DNA of 10,062 bases from the NCBI GenBank assembly GCA_947253135.1, contig CAMXYS010000050.1, positions 1 to 10,062 of the forward strand, in the 5' to 3' direction. Numbering within the stretch: position 1 is the stretch's first letter; each line of letters begins with the position of its first letter. Below are positions 6,991 through 10,062 of the stretch, piece by piece. This DNA comes from an uncultured Clostridia bacterium (GTDB lineage: Bacteria > Bacillota > Clostridia > Saccharofermentanales > Fastidiosipilaceae). Position numbers and translations under genes: made by a program. The notes below the pieces were generated by a model that saw only the letters and a program-made list of their open reading frames with translations, did not search any database and had not been told where the DNA came from.

Positions 6991-7278
6991 TTACATCTCT
7001 ACCTTGGCCAGTACATCAGCTTGGCGCAAAATAGTATATTCAATATCGTCAACCTTCACTTGAGTGCCGGCATACTTGCTGATGAGGACCTTGTCACCTT
7101 TAACCAGCTCCATTTTGATTTCATTGCCTTCTACCACACCACCCGGACCGACTGCCACAACTTCAGCAATTTCCGGTTTTTCCTGGGCACTCCCCGGCAA
7201 GACAATGCCGCTCTTGGTCTTTTCTTCCGCCTCAATCATTTTGATGACAACGCGGTCTCCTAAGGGCTTAATATTCAT
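6991..7278 (-). CDS. groES: Co-chaperonin GroES (Hsp10)
   Basis: The 95-residue product, MNIKPLGDRVVIKMIEAEEK..., is full length for GroES. It contains the mobile loop that binds GroEL (EEKTKSGIVLPGSAQEKPEI, about 18-37, with the hydrophobic IVL tripeptide), the VVAVGPGG turn, and the GDKVLISKYAGTQVKVDDIEY strands. It forms the seven-subunit lid of the chaperonin chamber. The ATG at 7278 follows a perfect AAAGGAGG site about 12 nt upstream, slightly further than usual. It is the first gene of the groES-groEL transcript, directly behind the CIRCE operator, which predicts repression by HrcA and induction by heat or unfolded protein. No hrcA gene is in this window. Confidence 0.98.
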   Translation of the reverse strand: MNIKPLGDRVVIKMIEAEEKTKSGIVLPGSAQEKPEIAEVVAVGPGGVVEGNEIKMELVKGDKVLISKYAGTQVKVDDIEYTILRQADVLAKVEM

Positions 7279-7312
7279 AATTCGCTTTTGCCTCCTTTAT
7301 GGTTTTTTGGAT

Positions 7313-7339
7313 ATAGCACTCGCATTACCCGAGTGCTAA
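7313..7339 (-). promoter_or_regulatory. CIRCE operator (HrcA binding site)
   Basis: On the minus strand the site reads TTAGCACTC, nine bases, then GAGTGCTAT. The consensus is TTAGCACTC-N9-GAGTGCTAA, so only the last base differs. It lies 35 nt before the groES start and a few bases after the predicted transcription start. Bound HrcA would therefore block initiation, and the inverted repeat is also at the mRNA 5' end. Confidence 0.96.
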
Positions 7340-7347
7340 CAAGATAT

Positions 7348-7376
7348 AAGATAAGTCATTTATCAATGAATGTCAA
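7348..7376 (-). promoter_or_regulatory. Sigma-A promoter of groESL
   Basis: A perfect -35 TTGACA (7376-7371) is separated by 17 bases from a -10 TATCTT (7353-7348, four of six consensus bases). Transcription should start near 7341-7343, at the edge of the CIRCE element. The -35 box begins only 16 nt after the galE stop codon, and no terminator lies between, so read-through from galE is possible. Confidence 0.82.
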
Positions 7377-7392
7377 ACCGGCTTGTTTTTAT

Positions 7393-8418
7393 TTACATTT
7401 TCGCCACAGAATAGCCGTCCGGGTTGTTTTTCTGCCAATTCCAACTGTCTCTGCACATGTCGTCTAAACTGCGCTTCGCCACCCAGCCCAAAAGTTTGGC
7501 CGCCTTACTTGTGTCGGCATAGCAAGCAGCTATATCACCCGGTCGCCTGGGGTCCACTGCGTAGGGGATTTCAATACCGTTGACCCGTTCAAAAGTCTCT
7601 TTTAATTCAAGGACACTATAACCGCGCCCGGTACCCAAATTTACAGCTTCCAGACCAAAGTGATCAGCCACATAATTTAATGCCGCCACATGCCCCTCAG
7701 CCAGATCCATAACGTGGATAAAATCTCTGACCCCGGTGCCGTCCCGAGTCGGATAATCATTGCCGAAAATATGCAGGCAGTTTCTCTTACCGGCCGCAAC
7801 TTGTGTAATATAGGGCATTAAATTATTGGGAATACCGGTCGGATCTTCACCGATTCGACCACTCTCATGGGCTCCGATCGGATTAAAATAGCGCAGCAAT
7901 ATAATACTCAAATCAGATTGAGCAGCTGCTATGTCTGTCAATATTTTTTCATTCATCAGCTTAGACCAGCCATAGGGGTTGGTACAAGAACGAGGAGCAT
8001 CTTCCGGAATCGGAACGATTTCCGGATCGCCGTAAACAGTAGCTGAAGAACTAAAAACAAAGCGGCGGCAGTCGTATTCTGCCATCAGCTTAAGCAAACT
8101 GAAAGTGCTGCCCAGATTGTTAGAATAATAGGCCAGGGGTTTTTCCACCGACTCCCCCACTGCCTTAAAGCCGGCAAAATGAATCACCGCAAAAATTTCG
8201 TGGGCTGCGAAAATGTTGCGCAAGCTCGTCTCTGAGTTGACATCAATTCTATAGGCCGTTATGGGTTGACCGGTCAAGGTTTCTACCCGGTCCAACACAA
8301 GCGGGCTGCTGTTGGAAAAATCATCTGCCACAATCGGCTGATATCCGGCCTTAATCAAGGCAATCAGGGTGTGCGAACCGATAAAACCGGCCCCGCCGGT
8401 CACCAATATTTTTTTCAT
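7393..8418 (-). CDS. galE: UDP-glucose 4-epimerase
   Basis: The 341-residue product is an extended short-chain dehydrogenase/reductase that interconverts UDP-galactose and UDP-glucose with tightly bound NAD, in the Leloir pathway and in making galactose for surface polymers. Visible are the NAD motif GGAGFIG at 8-14, FAGFKAVGESVEKP at 81-94, the catalytic Ser in FVFSSSATVYG at 120-130, Y149-x-x-x-K153 (YGWSK), the conserved NPIGAHESGRIGEDP block, and GTGVRDFIHVMDLAEGH. All catalytic residues are present and the length is typical. I start at the ATG at 8418, giving MKKILVTGG, with AAAGGA about 11 nt upstream; an in-frame start at 8487 would only add residues coded by the intergenic hairpin. 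It lies 69 nt behind the PfkB-like gene. No galT or galK is seen nearby. Confidence 0.97.
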   Translation of the reverse strand: MKKILVTGGAGFIGSHTLIALIKAGYQPIVADDFSNSSPLVLDRVETLTGQPITAYRIDVNSETSLRNIFAAHEIFAVIHFAGFKAVGESVEKPLAYYSNNLGSTFSLLKLMAEYDCRRFVFSSSATVYGDPEIVPIPEDAPRSCTNPYGWSKLMNEKILTDIAAAQSDLSIILLRYFNPIGAHESGRIGEDPTGIPNNLMPYITQVAAGKRNCLHIFGNDYPTRDGTGVRDFIHVMDLAEGHVAALNYVADHFGLEAVNLGTGRGYSVLELKETFERVNGIEIPYAVDPRRPGDIAACYADTSKAAKLLGWVAKRSLDDMCRDSWNWQKNNPDGYSVAKM

Positions 8419-8441
8419 AATTGACCAAGTCCTTTCAATCC

Positions 8442-8460
8442 AAAAGCCGGACAGGCCGGC
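8442..8460 (-). terminator. Small GC hairpin between the PfkB-like gene and galE, weak terminator candidate
   Basis: On the minus strand GCCGG (8460-8456) and CCGGC (8450-8446) form a five-pair GC stem with a five-base loop. It is followed by four T at 8445-8442 and lies 27 nt after the PfkB-like stop. The stem and U-tract are short, so it probably reduces rather than ends transcription into galE, if it acts at all. No promoter is visible after it. Confidence 0.35.
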
Positions 8461-8487
8461 CGGATCCTGCGACGGCTTGCTGTACAA

Positions 8488-9465
8488 CTAATTGTTTAAG
8501 TTCGTTTTATCGCCCAGTAAGAGTGCACCTGTGTCTTGAAAAGGCGGGATCGAGGGAATGCCGCCGCGCTTTTTGGTGCTAAGGGCAGAGGCCGCATTGG
8601 CTAAAAGAGCGGCATCCTTTAAGGTGACAACGCTGGCCGACAGAGGGTTGGGCAGGCTGATAAACTTTGCCAAGAAAGTGCCGATAAAGATCCCGCCGGC
8701 ACCGGTTGTATCGACAGCGGCTGTCGGAAAGGTACGCACATTAACTTCACCTTCCAGGGTGTTTATGTAGGTGTCTTCACTCGAGAGGATAATAACAATC
8801 TTTACGCCACGCCCGTGCATTTTGGCAGCCGCTGCAACGACATCATTTGTATCTGTCAACAACCTCATCTCTCTAACATTCATAATCACCAAGTCAGCAC
8901 TGTTGACAGCATTGAGAGTGCGCGCTTTAAATTCCGCTTCAGACTGCCAGATATCAGCGCGGTAATTCGGGTCAAGACAAATGATTTTGCCGGCTTCTCT
9001 GGCTTGCTGCAAGGCGACTGCTACTGCCCCTCTGATCGGCTCATCACTCAGAGCCAGGCCACTGACATGTAATAATTTCGCCTCTTCTATTAAATTATGG
9101 GGTAGTTCCGTAATTTTCAAGCGGCTATCCGCCCCCGGTTTTCGCAAGAAGGAGTAAGAAGGACGTCCTTTGTCATCCAAGTCGACGAAGCTCATTGTAG
9201 TGGAGGCCTCCGGATCAAAGATTAAACCGGACGTATTCACCATAACGGCAGCCATGGTCTCTTCTAAGAAATGACCGAAACGGTCTGCTCCCACTTTGCC
9301 GATCAAGGCAGTATTAGCACCCATGGCAGCTGCAGCCGCCGCCACTATGGACGCTGATCCGCCGGCGTTCAGCTCATATAAGCGCTGCCCGCTATCGGAA
9401 GTCCCCGCCGATGTCATATCGACAATTGCTTCACCAAACGTCAACAGGTCAATTGATTGTGCCAT
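8488..9465 (-). CDS. PfkB (ribokinase) family protein, fructokinase-like, with degenerate active site; probable pseudokinase
   Basis: The 325-residue product has the ribokinase-fold framework at the normal length. It shows LLTFGEAIVDM at the start, ALIGKVGADRFGHFLEETM at 53-71, CLDPNYRADIW at 163-173, ADLVIMNVREMRLL at 190-203 and ANAASALSTKKRGGIPSIPP at 289-308. The overall pattern is closest to bacterial fructokinases. Several defining residues are changed. The signature DTTGAGDAF reads DTTGAGGIF (252-260), so the catalytic-base Asp is Gly258. The GGxxxN substrate motif reads GGSASI (35-40), replacing Asn with Ile. The nucleotide-site T-L-G reads I-L-S at 226-228. I checked the codons (GGC GGG ATC TTT), and the frame is clean. 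I infer that it does not phosphorylate sugars by the usual mechanism, although sugar sensing or a changed reaction is possible. The ATG has AAGGAAGG 8 nt upstream and lies 20 nt behind the mscS stop, probably in the same transcript. Confidence 0.88.
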   Translation of the reverse strand: MAQSIDLLTFGEAIVDMTSAGTSDSGQRLYELNAGGSASIVAAAAAAMGANTALIGKVGADRFGHFLEETMAAVMVNTSGLIFDPEASTTMSFVDLDDKGRPSYSFLRKPGADSRLKITELPHNLIEEAKLLHVSGLALSDEPIRGAVAVALQQAREAGKIICLDPNYRADIWQSEAEFKARTLNAVNSADLVIMNVREMRLLTDTNDVVAAAAKMHGRGVKIVIILSSEDTYINTLEGEVNVRTFPTAAVDTTGAGGIFIGTFLAKFISLPNPLSASVVTLKDAALLANAASALSTKKRGGIPSIPPFQDTGALLLGDKTNLNN

Positions 9466-9485
9466 TTCTTCTACCTTCCTTTAGC

Positions 9486-10062
9486 TTAAAGATTGAGATC
9501 CACCCTTGCCTCTCGTGGAACCTGCAACTGCAACCGCCCTATTTCTGTATTGATAAAGTGCAACAGCCGGCTGCGTTCCTTTAAAAAAACCTCATAGTCA
9601 CTAGACTTAATATAACACTCTACCAAGATTTGCTGTTCAAAGCTGCTGATGGTGGACAGATATTGCCTTTTTCCAGCCGGACTGATCATATGATTTTCAG
9701 TCATATAATGGTCGATCGCCTGCAATAATTCCTGCAGCACTTCCGGCTTGTTGACCCGACTTAAAGGCAACTGGAAAGTGATCAGGCGGCGGCGAATTTT
9801 ACTGTAGTTGATCACTGAATTATTAATCACCTTGTCATTGGGCATAATGACAACTGTATCATCTAAAGTGCGCAGCCTGGTCGAACGCAAGCCAATATCT
9901 TCCACCGTGCCACTCATGGCGTCGACAGCTACAAAGTCACCGATTTGAAAAGGGCGGTCCAACACAATACTGATGCCGCCGATGAGGTTGGACAGGGTAT
10001 CCTTGGCCGCCAGGGAAATAGCTAAGCCGCCCAGTCCTACGCCTGCTAATATGCCGGACACA
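9486..10062 (-). CDS. Small-conductance mechanosensitive channel MscS family protein (N-terminus beyond the window)
   Basis: The frame is open to the right edge. A GTG at 10061 is internal, not a real start. The 191 visible residues begin within the pore-lining TM3 helix (VSGILAGVGLGGLAISLAAKD), with the Ala/Gly packing pattern that forms the MscS pore. The amphipathic TM3b (TLSNLIGGISIVLDRPFQIGDF) and the beta domain (GTVEDIGLRSTRLRTLDDTVVIMPN) follow. The latter holds the conserved G-x-V-x-x-I-G-x-R-(S/T)-T and I-x-P-N motifs. The mixed alpha/beta C-terminal cage domain ends with REARVDLNL. Roughly 90-100 N-terminal residues with TM1 and TM2 would be missing for a standard MscS. The product opens under membrane tension and releases solutes during osmotic downshock. 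It is cotranscribed with, or directly followed by, the PfkB-like gene. Confidence 0.93.
   Translation of the reverse strand, partial: VSGILAGVGLGGLAISLAAKDTLSNLIGGISIVLDRPFQIGDFVAVDAMSGTVEDIGLRSTRLRTLDDTVVIMPNDKVINNSVINYSKIRRRLITFQLPLSRVNKPEVLQELLQAIDHYMTENHMISPAGKRQYLSTISSFEQQILVECYIKSSDYEVFLKERSRLLHFINTEIGRLQLQVPREARVDLNL

Noticed and set aside
6859..7263. 134-residue plus-strand frame over groES and the groES-groEL gap
   Set aside because: It is antisense to groES and has no recognisable domain or plausible translation start.
7376..7386. AACCGGCTT-like near-palindrome just after galE
   Set aside because: It is imperfect, has no loop and no U-tract, and overlaps the groESL -35 region, so it is not a galE terminator.

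Overview
The window looks like the end of a draft or metagenomic contig from a Gram-positive Bacillota, probably Clostridia. This rests on strong AGGAGG-type ribosome binding sites, a CIRCE operator in front of groESL, a DUF4340/DUF5711-like membrane protein pair and a BaiN-type flavoprotein. The genus cannot be named from the sequence. Every gene I can support is on the minus strand, so transcription runs from high to low coordinates.

In transcription order: the 3' two thirds of an MscS-type mechanosensitive channel gene enters from the right edge (10062-9486). It is followed at 20 nt by a PfkB-fold sugar kinase homologue (9465-8488), then by galE (8418-7393). A sigma-A promoter and a CIRCE element (7376-7313) then drive groES-groEL (7278-5322), which ends in a strong intrinsic terminator (5286-5254). 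A separate -10 box precedes an ADP-ribosylglycohydrolase family gene (5178-4216). After a weak hairpin comes a tight four-gene run: a DUF4340 membrane-anchored protein (4099-2537), a DUF5711-like membrane-anchored beta-propeller candidate (2501-1317), a CYTH triphosphatase (1310-642) and a BaiN/HI0933-type flavoprotein (614-47). The flavoprotein is cut off by the contig end.

The first 46 bases are not genomic. They contain the complete 34-base Nextera transposase/Read 2 adapter, preceded by what looks like index sequence, so the truncation of the flavoprotein gene is an assembly edge and not biology.

The most interesting biology is that two intact, well-preserved genes encode enzymes whose catalytic residues are missing. 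The PfkB homologue has Gly in place of the catalytic Asp of the DTxGAGD motif and has lost other substrate and nucleotide motifs. The ADP-ribosylglycohydrolase homologue has lost essentially all metal ligands (the T-D-D and D-x-D-T motifs) and the catalytic Glu. Both look like pseudoenzymes kept for binding or regulation, or enzymes with changed chemistry. The chaperonin, galE and channel genes look ordinary. I found no mobile element, CRISPR array, tRNA or rRNA, and no gene-free stretch longer than about 300 bases.
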